From positions 56,053,429 through 56,117,428 of the forward strand of contig CM049312.1 in NCBI GenBank assembly GCA_026874595.1: DNA of 64,000 nucleotides, in the 5' to 3' direction. The DNA comes from Sipunculus nudus (lineage: Eukaryota; Annelida; Sipuncula; Golfingiida; Sipunculidae). The notes beneath the pieces are model-generated. The model was given only the letters and a program-made list of their open reading frames with translations, was not told the DNA's origin and searched no databases. This document shows positions 1 through 11,223 of this stretch, in pieces (the first letter of the stretch is position 1; each line of letters starts with the position of its first letter). The position numbers were made by a program, and so were the translations under genes.

Positions 1-206
1 TGTTCTTCAAGGTACTGGACACTTTGCACTGCGGTGGAAAGCGCTTGGTAGCACAGACTTTTTCCCAGCCCCTGTTGGCCTATACACATGATGCAATCGC
101 CAACTTTCAACACAGTCTCTATACCGACTTGCTGGTGTGGCCTGAAGCCAATCAGATATCTTCTACCAGTCCTGCTGATTTGTTTAAACGCAGAGCCAAT
201 CAGATT
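1..206 (-). CDS. RecQ-like SF2 DNA helicase fragment, partial at the left window edge
   Basis: On the minus strand one frame stays open from 206 to the window edge, about 68 codons, after an in-frame TAA at 207-209. It contains FRPHQ (132-146), matching the conserved entry motif of RecQ helicases (FRPxQ), and about 17 residues later GQQGLGKSLCYQ, whose GQQGLGKS (57-80) is a Walker A motif followed by the LCYQ typical of RecQ. Spacing and order fit the start of a RecQ helicase domain, which unwinds DNA using ATP in the nucleus. The usual proline-threonine before the P-loop glycine (PTGxGKS) is replaced by QQ. No ATG or clear splice acceptor opens the frame, and another frame is open just upstream (about 210-250), so it may be an internal exon, a frameshifted pseudogene or a fragment of a helicase-bearing transposon. 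If the rabphilin intron spans this point, the fragment lies inside that intron, which favours a mobile or dead copy. Identification as RecQ-like is fairly secure; its functional state is unknown. Confidence 0.7.
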
Positions 207-585
207 TTACTTTATCCAGTGCAAACTGACTGGGTTTTGCCAAACCTGAAGAATCCTGCTATTTCTCAAAGGGTGTGAGTGGAAGGTTACCAGGAGGTCA
301 TGCGCTGTGTTCAGAGCGTAGGCAAGGGACAACTAGCTTTTACTCGCCCTACAAGAATTTTTACTTGTCCCACAAAATAGGTTATCATGGCCACAACCAC
401 AAAAAATTCAATCAACATGACTTTTTTATTAATTATATTTCTCTTTGACATTTGCATAGATTAAAACATGCCTGTGATTAAAGCCAGCGGTAATAACATA
501 TGATTTCACTTCTACTGAAAAAGATAGTGGCCAACTTAAGATTGGTCAAGATTGAGGCCTTGTGTAAAGGTTTATGTTGCATCCC

Positions 586-603
586 CTTGCCCAGCTGGGC
601 AAG
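586..603. repeat. Perfect 18-bp palindrome
   Basis: CTTGCCCAG is followed directly by its reverse complement CTGGGCAAG. It lies between two related TTTTTACTTG-type blocks and is probably the centre or an end of a decayed repeat. No function can be assigned. Confidence 0.75.
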
Positions 604-2381
604 TAGGAACGCACTGTTGATTGCCCTACAACCATTTTTACTTGCCCCAGGCAAGCCATTAACCATTAATGTCAAGCCCTGTATACAGTACTATACATTT
701 CTCTGATCCTTGCTCCAATTCTATGTAGAAGGCCCTAAATGTTGGCAATTAAACTCTATCCTTCAAAACATTAAGCTAATGGACCATTTCCATCAGGGTG
801 TGGATTGGGCTGTGTAGAGTTAGGAACTTAAAATGCTGTCCTCAGCTGGGGAAAGAAGCAGAGGTCCAGCCCACAAATTAAATAGGAATCTGCACAAGAA
901 GAGGAGTGGCCTGATGAGAAACAATATAAGGTGCCCCATGAGAGGTTAAAAAGGTACGGCAGCTTGATACCTGGAAACAAATTAAGATGTCACGAGGACA
1001 TTGCAACAATGGGAACCACCAGAAATGAGGGGGGTGAGAGATGAATAAAGATGGCAGAGAAAATGGATGACCTTAGCAAGGTCTGGCAACGTCTTTACAT
1101 CATTGATGTGCCTGAACATGAACCCAATTACTGAGCCAATGCCAGGATCAGATATACCACTGTCAGACAGGAAAGGTGTCTGGCACTGGGCAGCTGTGGA
1201 CAAAAGCCTGCCAACTGAAATGTTATTCTACTGATGAAACAGGAAAACAACAAGCTATCAGACCATTGTACTGTCCTCTGTTTGTCTAAAAGTGTATTAT
1301 CAATAATTTATCTTTATTTGGCTGCAGTACCAGATCTGTCCTCCCACTAATGCATCAACTACCAGAAACTTCTAAAACACAAACTACATGTAAATCTTCC
1401 AAAAGGAAATATAATCTTCTTCAAGATGAAACTTCTGTGGTTACAATTATCACATTAATAACAAAAATCATATACCACAGAAGATATTTGATACTGAAGA
1501 AGGAAAATGCTGTTATATTTTAATCACAGAGAATGTACAAAACTCTGTGAAGAATCTTATTACATATATGGAGTATTGTATATATATTTTAGTTAAGTAA
1601 CTTCTTTTAACTGATAAAAGTACACATGAAATCCTTGTTGAAGTCATCTTCACCTGAAGAAAGATGACTGAATAAAGTAGATCACTGCTTCCTTGTAGGG
1701 TAAAAACAGGCTTGATAAAGAATCAACAAAATTAGGGCTTCACAGATAAGAATACAAATGACAAAGTTAATCTTGAAAACAACTAAATCATCCCTGTGTG
1801 ACGGGATAATAAGAGCTAAAATAAGTGTTTGGTTGGATTCCTGCACAAGACGGAGGATATCAATGATTAGCAGGGATGAAAACAGACAACATTGCTGGTC
1901 AGACTTGTGGGACGTCCCCTGTGTTCTGTCTGTGCTCTTGCGCCAGACATAAGAAATTACTGAGCAACCAAAATCGTCATGCCATGACAGCCAGCAAGCA
2001 CTTGCGTCAACGTTTAAATGGTCCTAAATATGTCATGGGATATAAAACCTCTTGAACTGTCAGGCATGGGAGGCACTGCATGCTGATCTCTCAACCTCGG
2101 GAAATATAAGATGTCTGATGGGGAATGCTCAGTATTGGAAAAAGCCAACTTTGTGTGAACACTTCAAATAAAAAGAATGTAAACAATCAGAAAACTTATC
2201 AACTTCTTGAAAAAAAAAAAGAAATCTTCTATCACCTACAGGGATCAAGTGAAGAATCAATTTTTACAAAGTGTTGAAACAATTTATTCAAAGTGAATCT
2301 GTTTGAGGTATTTAAAAATTTATTTTTAGAAGAATTACTGCATGTAGAAAATAATGCTCAAAGTAGTGTTTGAAGAAAAAG

Positions 2382-2421
2382 AAAAATATGGGTTGACTAT
2401 TATTTATCAACCCATATTTTT
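2382..2421. repeat. Perfect 15-bp stem with 10-nt loop (hairpin)
   Basis: AAAAATATGGGTTGA (2382-2396) is followed after a 10-base loop by its exact reverse complement (2407-2421). A perfect stem of this length in otherwise unstructured DNA suggests a small foldback remnant. It could instead be part of a structured transcript; the AT-rich arms make that less likely. Confidence 0.75.
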
Positions 2422-3350
2422 TTAAGTGTTCATTTATGACTGTTATATATTGCACACTAAAGAGTGGGGTAATTTGCCTTAGGTAAAATGCCAGTCGGGT
2501 TTTCTTCCAAAGCAAATTTTAAATAAACATAAGGCAAGAAAAGGATTTCTTTCAGTTCAGAGATTCACAACTGTTTTTATACACACTATAACTATATTCG
2601 GAATAATTTCTACTGTTTCTATTAAAACACTAATAGGAAAGGGCTTTTTCAAATGAAATGATTTACATCAAAGTCTCAAATTCTTTTTGTACACATTGAT
2701 CCAAATAAACTGTGAAATGTTATTGCTGAAGACAAGATAAATAGTTTTGACTAAAATCTGAAAGGAAATGAATGGAATACATGTCTGGTAGTTGTATTGG
2801 TAACCTGACCCAAACAAACAGAAATGCAATCGATAAAGGTTGGTGTACATAACTGACTCTGGTCTTGTGCCATAGATATACCACAATTACTCTTTACACA
2901 ACCGTTCCCGAGTGCTTTCCAATTCAAGGCCACATGTTACAAGATATTTAATGGAAATCCTGACGGTTAGCATGCTTTATTGATACTTTCCATTACCACT
3001 CCTTGGTCTCACAAACACTCATGTATAGTGTTATGAGGATACAAATTAACAGCATATCTCAGTGTAGGAGATATGAAGGTTTACTGCATGCTGGCTATTA
3101 AATATGTACCTTTATCAATATGTCACAAAGTCTACTTTCTGCGTTTTACCCCCTGCATGTAGATGACAGATTTATAAAAGTGCATGAGAAAAAAACTATG
3201 GCTGCTTGGAGTCAAATCATGTTCCACATATACAATATCAACTAGAATACGGGTAGTCGACAAGCGACTACTTGTATCCGCCTAAATCAGAGTGGAATGG
3301 GTGAAGTGTTGCATATTAGCATGGATGTCTGCAGCCAAATTGTGTATGTA

Positions 3351-4628
3351 GGTTGCGCTACCTACCAAAAAATCCAGAAAGCCGTCCAAGTTGTATACAT
3401 ATGCAAAATTTAAGGCAGATAAGTCAAACCACTATATTGTAAATGAGTGATTTTTGCCCTTGGCAGACAAAATGATGGACGCTGTGCAAAAAGGGTTGCA
3501 GGTGGCGCCACCAGTTTAGCGTATGATAAAGAGCTTTGTGAGAACTATACACATGCAAAACTTTGGCCCAATTGGTCAAACGGTTCCCAAGATATGAGCT
3601 TGGATATCTGCTGCATAAACTAGAATGCAGGTGGCGCCACCTGTCATAAAATCAAGAGAGCTGTCGGGGATGTATAAACTTGCAAAATTTAAGGCAGATA
3701 TGTCAAACCACTGCCGAGATATGAGTGATTTTATCCCATGTCAGACAAACAGACGGGAGCTGTGCAAACATGGCTGCAGGTGGCGCCACCAGTTTTGCGT
3801 ATGATAAAGAGCTATATGAGATTTATACACATGCAAAATTTTGGCCCAATTGGTCAAACGGTTCCCTAGATATGAGCTTGGATGTCTGCAGCGTAAACTT
3901 GATTGTAGGTGGCGCCACCTGTCATAAAATCAGAAAAGTTATCCAGGATGTATAAGCATGCCGAATTTCAGGTGAATTAGTCAAACCACTGCAGAGATAT
4001 GAGTGATTTTAACCCAAGGCAGACGAACAGATGGACACTGTGCAAAAATGGTTGCAGGTGGCGCCACCATTTTTTGTGTATGTTATGAAGCTCTCCAAGG
4101 GCTACATTTGTGCAAAAAAATTTTCCTGATCGGTCAAACGGTTCCTGAGATATGAGCTTGGATGTCTGCAGCGTAAACGTGAATGTAGGTGGCGCCACCT
4201 GTCATAAAATCAGAAAAGCTATCCAGGATGTATATGCATGCCAAATTTCAGGTGAATTAGTCAAGTCACTGCAGAGATATGAGTGATTTTAACCCAAGGC
4301 AGACGAACAGATGGACACTGTGCAAACATGGTTGCAGGTGGCGCCACCATTTTTTGTGTATGTTATAAAGCTCTCCAAGGGCTACATTTGTGCAAAAGAA
4401 TTTTCCTGATCGGTCAAACGGTTCCCGAGATATGAGCTTGGATGTCTGCAGCGTAAACGTGAATGTAGGTGGCGCCACCTGTCATAAAATCAGAAAAGCT
4501 ATCCAGGATGTTTACGCATGCCGAATTTCAGGTGAATTAGTCAAGTCACTGCAGAGATATGAGTGATTTTAACCCAAGGCAGACGAACAGATGGACACTG
4601 TGCAAACATGGTTGCAGGTGGCGCCACC
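3351..4628. repeat. Dimeric tandem array bearing GGTGGCGCCACC palindromes
   Basis: The exact 12-mer GGTGGCGCCACC starts at 3501, 3630, 3779, 3908, 4057, 4188, 4337, 4468 and 4617, with a degraded version at 3351. Spacings alternate 129-131 and 149, so the true unit is a dimer of about 278-280 bp with two diverged halves. Both halves carry a block like CACTGC.GAGATATGAG near their start. The last two or three dimers are nearly identical, so recent unit amplification is likely. Open frames here (for example 3725-3955) are repeat by-products. Confidence 0.92.
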
Positions 4629-4919
4629 ATTTTTGGTGTATGTTATAAAGCTCTCCGAGGGCTACATTTGTGCAAAAAAATTTTCCTGATCGGTCAAACG
4701 GTTCCCGAGATATGTGGGTTTATGTGTGGAAACAGACGCACAAACGGACACAGAGCGCAGAGGAAAGGTCAGAGGTCAAAACAAAATCGGGGCGCAGCAG
4801 TTCACATGTGACCCGAACATAATCCCGGGTTTCGGAAAATTCCGCCCAGCGGTTACAGAGGAGTTCTCCGGACACCTACGCGGCGGCGGCGGCGCGGCGG
4901 CGTGCAGCTGAAAACATAG

Positions 4920-4949
4920 TATCCGCAAAACTCTGTTTTGGCGGATACA
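4920..4949. repeat. Terminal hairpin at the right end of copy A
   Basis: GTATCCGCAAAAC is followed after TCT by GTTTT-G-GCGGATAC, a near-perfect 13-bp stem with one extra G. Copies C and D keep a decayed form of the same structure just after AAAAACATAGT-like sequence, so it is part of the element's end. Confidence 0.8.
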
Positions 4950-6498
4950 ATTATACAGTGTATAGAGAGAACATCATAACCCTAGTCAGGGTTAATTTGG
5001 ACAACCACACACATTAAAGAAAAGATTGTCTCATGGTCATTTTGTCTAATAACACCAGACAGCAGTTTCATCGGTAGTTCTTACAGGCAGATAATTATTC
5101 AAAGAGAAATTATTTCATATTATGTTTGATTAGCTCTTCTCAAAATAAATTTAAAAAAAATTCCTGGACTCAAATTTCTCAACTCAAATTCCCAAAACTG
5201 AAATTCATGAATATTTTAGAGAGCTATCTGGATTACAGTCACACAGAGGGACGCATGAACAAACAGAGGTAGAACCACAGGGAGACTTGAGGGGCTAAAC
5301 AAATGCCATCCACCTTCATGCTGGATGTAATTACTTCAGCCAAAATGCCTGTCATGTGAATCTGGCATTTGCCTTGAGCAGTACCATAAATATAAAATGA
5401 GCTTACGATCAAATGTCAGGTGGTGTCCCTGAACAGCCATATAATGATTTTACCTTTCTTATTATGCATATATCAATATTTGTTATGGTTACCTTTTGAT
5501 GGGATCAAAGTATGAATATTACTGATTATATCACATAGTTTCTCAAGGGAAGTATTACACATCAGTCATAAATTCCCAAAATGAGGAAAACAAGAGCTGA
5601 TGTCTATTGAAGAGGCAGACCACGGTCACAGGGGCACAAAAAGAGAAATGAAAGTCTGTGCATGATATGAAAGTTCAATGAATACCAAAGTCATGTGTGA
5701 ATATAGGAACATGAGGAACACAGTCAACCTTGCCAGATTCAAACTTTCAAATTAAAATGTCTCTGGGTATTTATTAAATGAACTAGAAAGAACAAAGAGA
5801 TAAATATATTACATGGCTAGGATCTTATTCAAACTTTGGCGTGAGCTTAATCTTGGGATATACATGATATAAAGTCCAGAGAAATATGTGTCATGGTTCA
5901 CTAATTTGATGGTGGTATTACAGGTGAGCTCTGCTTGCCAGAACAAGGTGGACCCTTACACCAGGGAATGACTCTTGTCCAAGCAGGGATAGACAAATGC
6001 CTTATCTCAGGAGGAAACTTTTCATGAGAAAAAAAAACATTATATTGATCAGAACTACCTCTGGACTTCTATGGTTAACAGCTTTCATAATTAGCTTTAC
6101 CTTCAACAAAATTTCATCAAAATCTGAGTGAAGCTGCTGACAGACAAATTAACCAACCAACAAAATAACCAACCAAGGCAAAAACATAAAACTTCCTGGT
6201 TTGTGTATAAAATTAGATGAATTCAATGATCATCACAGAAGAAGCTAATTATCTACAACAGAGATATATTATGATGAGAGTGTCCATATATCACCATGCA
6301 CTGTTTACTGTAGTAGATGGGCAATGCCAAGTCCTGGCAACTGGGCAGAGTTCTTTTGGCAACAACTGTAGTTGGCTGCCTACATAGTTGATTGAAAGCC
6401 AAAATATCTCTCAACCTGCAGAATTAGTAAAATGCAATTTCCAATTTGTGTCCAAAAAAAGAAGAAAAAAATATATATATTTTTAAAATGGAAATTGC

Positions 6499-6745
6499 CA
6501 CTTGAAATGGTCTAAGAAGTTCATGTTTTTTTATTTTTGCTGTCAATTTCCTGCAGATCGAATTTCTTTCAACCACATAATGTTCAATGTCCTATGAATG
6601 TTACCATATATCTCTGATCAATGACACTTAAAATGGCTTGAGAATCTATATTTCCTCATTTTAGCCAGTAATTTCCTCTAGATGGAGTGTCTGTCAGCCA
6701 CATAAATGTTAAAGTTCACTGAATGTAAAATCCCCAATCATTTCA
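6499..6745. repeat. Diverged tandem duplication, period about 126 bp
   Basis: Two units begin CACTTGAAATGG (6499) and CACTTAAAATGG (6625). Both continue through CAATTTCCT/TAATTTCCT, a C(T/A)AGATGGA-like block and CAACCACATAA/CAGCCACATAA in the same order. They are clearly homologous but old. Confidence 0.65.
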
Positions 6746-7083
6746 AGGTATGTAATTACTGGAAGACATGACATGAAAGTGTAGACATTCAACAAGAATT
6801 GTTTAAAAAAAGATTAGAAAATGTTACAATTAATAACCTTTCCTATGTGTTATTCATCAATGTCATCTACACTGAAGGGCATTTTTACAAAAATATTTTC
6901 AAGGACATGATATTGGCTTGTTGATGACTTTGTATATTGCACAAGGATCAATATTACCATATGCTAATAAAGGATGCTTTCCTATAAGCCTTTTGCACTT
7001 GTTATTTGATAAGCAAAAAGAAAAAGGTGAAGTGAGTTAGGCTGACTAAAATCTGAGAAACAGGAAGCCTGATAAGATTTAAA

Positions 7084-7590
7084 TTGTAAAATTTGATTAA
7101 AGTGATCTTGCTCATGTAATTTAAATTCTAGACAGAGATAAAAATCCTGAATTTTAGAAAAAGTTACACTTACTGGAATCTCTGAAAGTTGAAGCCTGAT
7201 AAAATTTTATACTGTAACATTTGATTGAAGCTATTTTACTCTAGAAAATGCCATGTCGTTTAAATTTATGACTTTTACAGAAAGATATAGAGATAATTTA
7301 AAAGTCCATTATAAAAGCCCTGACCTCTAGAATAAGTTATTCGTAAAGAAATCTATGAAAACAGAACTCTGAAAAAAAAATATATTGTAACATTTGATTG
7401 AAGTTATTTTAACCCAGAAAATGTCATCTAATTTAAATTTCTTGACTTTTGCTGAATGACAGACATTAAGGTACACTTGTTGAAATCCATGAAACTGGGA
7501 GCATAAAAAATTTGATATAATTGCAACATTTAAATATTGTTATTTTACTCTAGAAATGCCATGTAATTTTGATTCATGACTTTTGTTAAA
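7084..7590. repeat. Degenerate tandem repeat, about four units of 130-170 bp
   Basis: Units start near 7084, 7212, 7385 and 7521 with TTGTAACATTTGATTGAAG-like sequence. Each proceeds through TATTTTACTCTAGAAAATGCCATGTAATTTAAATT and CATGACTTTTG-like blocks, variably preserved. It is non-coding and AT-rich. Confidence 0.6.
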
Positions 7591-8940
7591 ACTATCAGTT
7601 GTCTCAGGCAGGTGGCAGCACTGATATTTGATAAGACTATTAGAATGCAAATTAAGAAAATTCAGTATTTTTAATTACTTATTAATTATTAATTAATATA
7701 TGTATCAATAATACAGTTAGAAGGGGTAAAAAGTTTAATGCTAACAATTTTCTCTATTTCATGTATACCACAACACTTGCAACACATTAGCATATCCTAT
7801 GTTATTAAATTACAGTTTTCAATTTTCATTAACATTAAATGTATAAATCCAGGTTGTGTCATATAGAATCAATCAATTCAGACATTTTCAACAGTAAGTG
7901 CATGATACAATTCCATCAAGAACTCTTGCGGGATGTGAAGCATGTGATAATCTGACCCCGCTAAAGTGAACAGTTATGAAGTTGTCAAGTCTGAAGAGTA
8001 ATGGTTTCCATTGAAGATTATTAGTAATCCATGATGGTCTAAACACGTACATTCATCAAACCCTTTTCCCGCTTCACCACTTAACCAGACAGACCTCACA
8101 AGAGGGTGTTGGCAGGGAGTTCCATGCATTATATTCGTTAGCTGGAGTAATTTTTTCTGCCTCGCAATGTTCAGGTATAAAATATGACAGGTTTTTATTG
8201 ATCTATAAACAGTGGCCCTGCCTAACATGCCATCGTGGTTCCCACATTCTGATGTTACTATGTATAACCAATCATCATTAAAGCCTTTATTAACTTGCTG
8301 GAACAACTATAAATTTAATAGCAGACTTTTTCTCTCAGTCATGTATGCTGAACCTGCCATTAACTCTGGGAACCAAATATATATCAAATCCGTTATTGCA
8401 GTTTCACCTACGCATCATAAATATAACACGGGTATTTTTGGGTGTATGACATTTATTAATGGAACACAATATATAATGGACAATGTTAGTTCAAGAATTT
8501 TTTAATCAAAGACTGGAAAATGTTGGTTCCAAAAAGTAAATGATATATAGATTTCACACGACCTCAAAGTTTTAAATGTGCTATTGATCATTTGACCAAT
8601 CAAATAAAACCCATATCAACCTGTCCCTTTTCTTGTGAAAACGTGTTCTTGTTCAAATGTTGTGTGTAAAGTGTATTGTTATTTTTTGTTCATTGGATTT
8701 GATCGGGAGTTTTTATTTCAGCCTAAACACTTGCAGGCTTGGTCATTTTTCATTAAAAAGATGCCAGAGTGGCTCACTGAATCAAGGTCTGTGATAGTGT
8801 GGCTGCCACAGACTAAGTGGTATGAAGATGTTATTCATTAAGGTCTCTAAATCTATGATGTCTTCTACATGGAGGACTCATCAAGGTGCCAAAGCTTTAG
8901 ATATAACAGCAGTTTTCTACATGTAGGTCTAAATTTCCAT

Positions 8941-9210
8941 GATAACTGTCTTCAATATAAAGCACTTTTACATTATGGACTATAAAAACTGATGATAACT
9001 GCACTTTACATTATGGACTACAAACTGATGATAACTGTCTTTTACATTATGGACTACAAACTGGTGATAACTGTCTTTTACATTATGGACTACAAACTGA
9101 TGATAACTGTCTTTTACATTATAGACTACAAACTGATGATAACTGTATTATGCAGTAAGGACTACGAACTGATGATAACTGTTTTCTACATTAAGCAATG
9201 CCATCCTTTT
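8941..9210 (+). repeat. 36-bp minisatellite, six to seven units
   Basis: GATAACT recurs at 8994, 9030, 9066, 9102, 9138 and 9174, exactly 36 bp apart, with an irregular first unit from 8941. The unit reads GATAACTGTCTTTTACATTA then TGGACTACAAACTGAT. Because 36 is divisible by three, one frame stays open (8992-9234) and would encode a 12-residue repeat (MITVFYIMDYKL). That open frame is most simply a consequence of the period; there is no start context, signal peptide or flanking coding sequence. Confidence 0.9.
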
Positions 9211-10273
9211 GAAAAAGAGTTTTTGTCATTCTAAAGAAATAATCTTAAAGACATGTTAAAAGAAGAGGCAGGAGCCAAAGTTTCAGTGACTTACAGCAAT
9301 TTCCTTAAGCAGAATTTAATGTCACATGAGGCTTGAGTCTATACAATGTCATATCTAGTGGAGACAGTGATATGATACTGCCAAAGTTACACCTGAAAGT
9401 TATATCCTCTTAAGTATACATGCAAAATATTGAAATGTGTACTCATTTGAATCTTAAGTCTTGACCTGAACACAATGATGTAGCACATCAAAACACATTG
9501 ATGATAGAATCAGGTGTCTGATGCTGGTATCTGTAAATTAATTTAATATTCTAGAAACAGATATTGATTTTGGACCTTGTGTTTCTAATTTGACACATGC
9601 ATATATTAAGTTCCGCAAAAAAAACTAATGTAATATACATTAAAAAGCAATTAAACATAACTAGTTTAAGATAATAAGTTATGATGTAATATATAACTTT
9701 ATTACGAAGACCTGCATAAATGTAATTGAAGCTACACTGTTTCGGATTCATGTTAATACTGGAAACATTAGCAAATTAAATTTGGGCTTGGCCATTCATC
9801 TTGTGAGGCCACCATTTAATGTACAGAAATAATAAATATTATATCACAAAACCTCAGAGCACATACCAAATTAGCAAACTTAATGTAAGTCTACAACTGA
9901 TTGCTAAATGGGGTTTGTTAATTTACCTTTATCAATAATGAATTTGCATTTTTTCATAAATGATTAATAGACTGATTTGTTTTTTGGTCTCATTGTGGTA
10001 ATAATAATTGTAATTTTCACAAACCCTGCTTCAAAGGTATTATACAAGGGCATGATAATCTGTAAAATGTATTGTGAATCATGTTCCCAGAAATAAATAT
10101 TCTGATCTTACACTTGATTCAAATAACAAAAGTAAAGGTAGACATCACTGAAACAATGTCCCTGAATGTATACCTCAGGAGTGAAGTAAATTTTTTAACT
10201 CCAGTATTGTTGACAATGCATTAATAGAAATGTTAGTTCCCCGTTTGTAGTTTTTGCATTATTTATATCAAAA
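9211..10273. other. AT-rich non-coding DNA
   Basis: Nothing beyond short, motif-free open frames (for example 9551-9751 minus, lysine/isoleucine rich from AT content) is visible. Confidence 0.5.
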
Positions 10274-11223
10274 CTAGAATACAGGTAGTCGACAAGCGAC
10301 TGCATTTATCCACCGAAACCAGAGTGGGATGGGTGAAGTGAGGCATGGATTGAGTGGCAAGGGGAAATAAAGGTGAGGCGTGCTACATATTAGCAAGGAT
10401 GTCTGCAGCTAAAATGTGTATGTAAGTGGTGCTACCTGCCACAAAATCCAGGAAGTTATCCAAGTTGTATACAATTGCAAAATTTTAGGCAGAAAAGTCA
10501 AACCACTGCCAAGATATGACAGATTTTATCCCATGGCAGACAAACAGCAAAATTATAGGAATATACATCAAACCAGTCCTGACATATAAGCCTGGATATC
10601 TGCAGCCTGAACATTATCGTAGGTGGTGCCACCTGCCACAAAATCCAGAAAGTTATCAGAGATGTAAATACATGCAAAATTTTTGGCAGATAAGTCAAAC
10701 CATTGCTGAGATCTGAGTAATTTTGTCCAAATGGCAGACAAACAGACGGATGCTGTGCAAAAATGGTTGCTGGGAGCGCAACCAATTTTTGCATATGATG
10801 AAGAGCTATGTAAGATCTATACATAATCAAAATTTCAGGAGGATATGTCAAACCAGTCCTGAGATATAAGCAACCCATCATAAAATCAGGAAAGCTATCC
10901 ATGATGAATACACATGCAAAATTTCAGGTGAACAAGTCCCAAGACAGATGAACAGATGGACCCTGTGCAAAAATGCTTGTAGGTGGCGCCACCATTTTTT
11001 ATGTATGTTATAAAGCTATCCAAGGGCTATTTTTTTGCAATTTTTTTTTCCTGATTGGTCAAACGAGTCCGAAGATATGTGGGTTAATGTGTCAAAACAG
11101 ACACACAGATGGACCCACTGGAGAGAGGAAAGGTCAGAGGTCATTGCAAAATATTTTGGCACAAGTTCACATCTATTCTGGAAACAAACGCCGCAGCGCT
11201 GGCGGAAACCAGGTCAAAAACAT
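10274..11223 (-). mobile_element. Helentron/HINE-like element, copy B
   Basis: It has the same orientation and end as copy A: CTAG at 10274, then the GTAGTCGACAAGCGACT hairpin segment and TATCCACC. The core repeats are diverged (GGTGGTGCCACC near 10621). One intact GGTGGCGCCACC remains at 10982. The right part keeps the GAGAGGAAAGGTCAGAGGTCA and GCGCTGGCGGAAACC blocks but lacks the terminal GGCGGATAC hairpin, so the end is truncated or rearranged. Confidence 0.6.

Larger units (their letters stand above)
210..3241. other. AT-rich non-coding DNA, probably intronic
   Basis: No convincing coding exon was found here. Open frames of 60-76 codons (for example 982-1203 minus and 500-706 plus) lack recognisable motifs and sit in low-complexity AT-rich sequence. 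Two short blocks, near 348-380 and 621-660, share wording (GCCCTACAA...TTTTTACTTG), which points to old copies of a dispersed repeat. Confidence 0.5.
3242..4951 (-). mobile_element. Helentron/HINE-like non-autonomous element, copy A (most complete)
   Basis: Read on the minus strand, the copy ends with GGCGGATAC, then a hairpin (GTAGTCG, loop CTTGT, CGACTAC), then a short spacer and CTAG before T. This is the layout of a Helitron-type 3' end (hairpin, then CTRR, then T). The opposite end, near 4919-4951, carries GTATCCGC...GGCGGATAC. Its GTATCCGCC is complementary to the subterminal GGCGGATAC, giving the asymmetric terminal repeat described for Helentrons and their non-autonomous HINE derivatives. 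The core (about 3351-4628) is a tandem array instead of a gene. No Rep/helicase frame is present, so it would depend on enzymes made elsewhere. Oyster 'pearl' elements share the plan of a tandem core of about 160 bp between fixed ends. The family name is inference from termini. Confidence 0.65.
4952..8940. other. AT-rich non-coding DNA with decayed tandem duplications
   Basis: No exon is recognisable. The 110-codon minus frame at 7974-8306 and the 68-codon plus frame at 8635-8841 have no known motif and no matching splice context that I can defend. Two diverged tandem repeats are listed separately. Confidence 0.5.

Noticed and set aside
3725-4911. Several 65-82-codon frames on both strands, some nearly identical
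   Set aside because: They sit in the tandem core of copy A and recur with the repeat period. Their similarity is unit identity, not protein conservation.
8941-9210. Possible CRISPR-like regular array
   Set aside because: Units are contiguous 36-mers with no unique spacers, in eukaryotic DNA.
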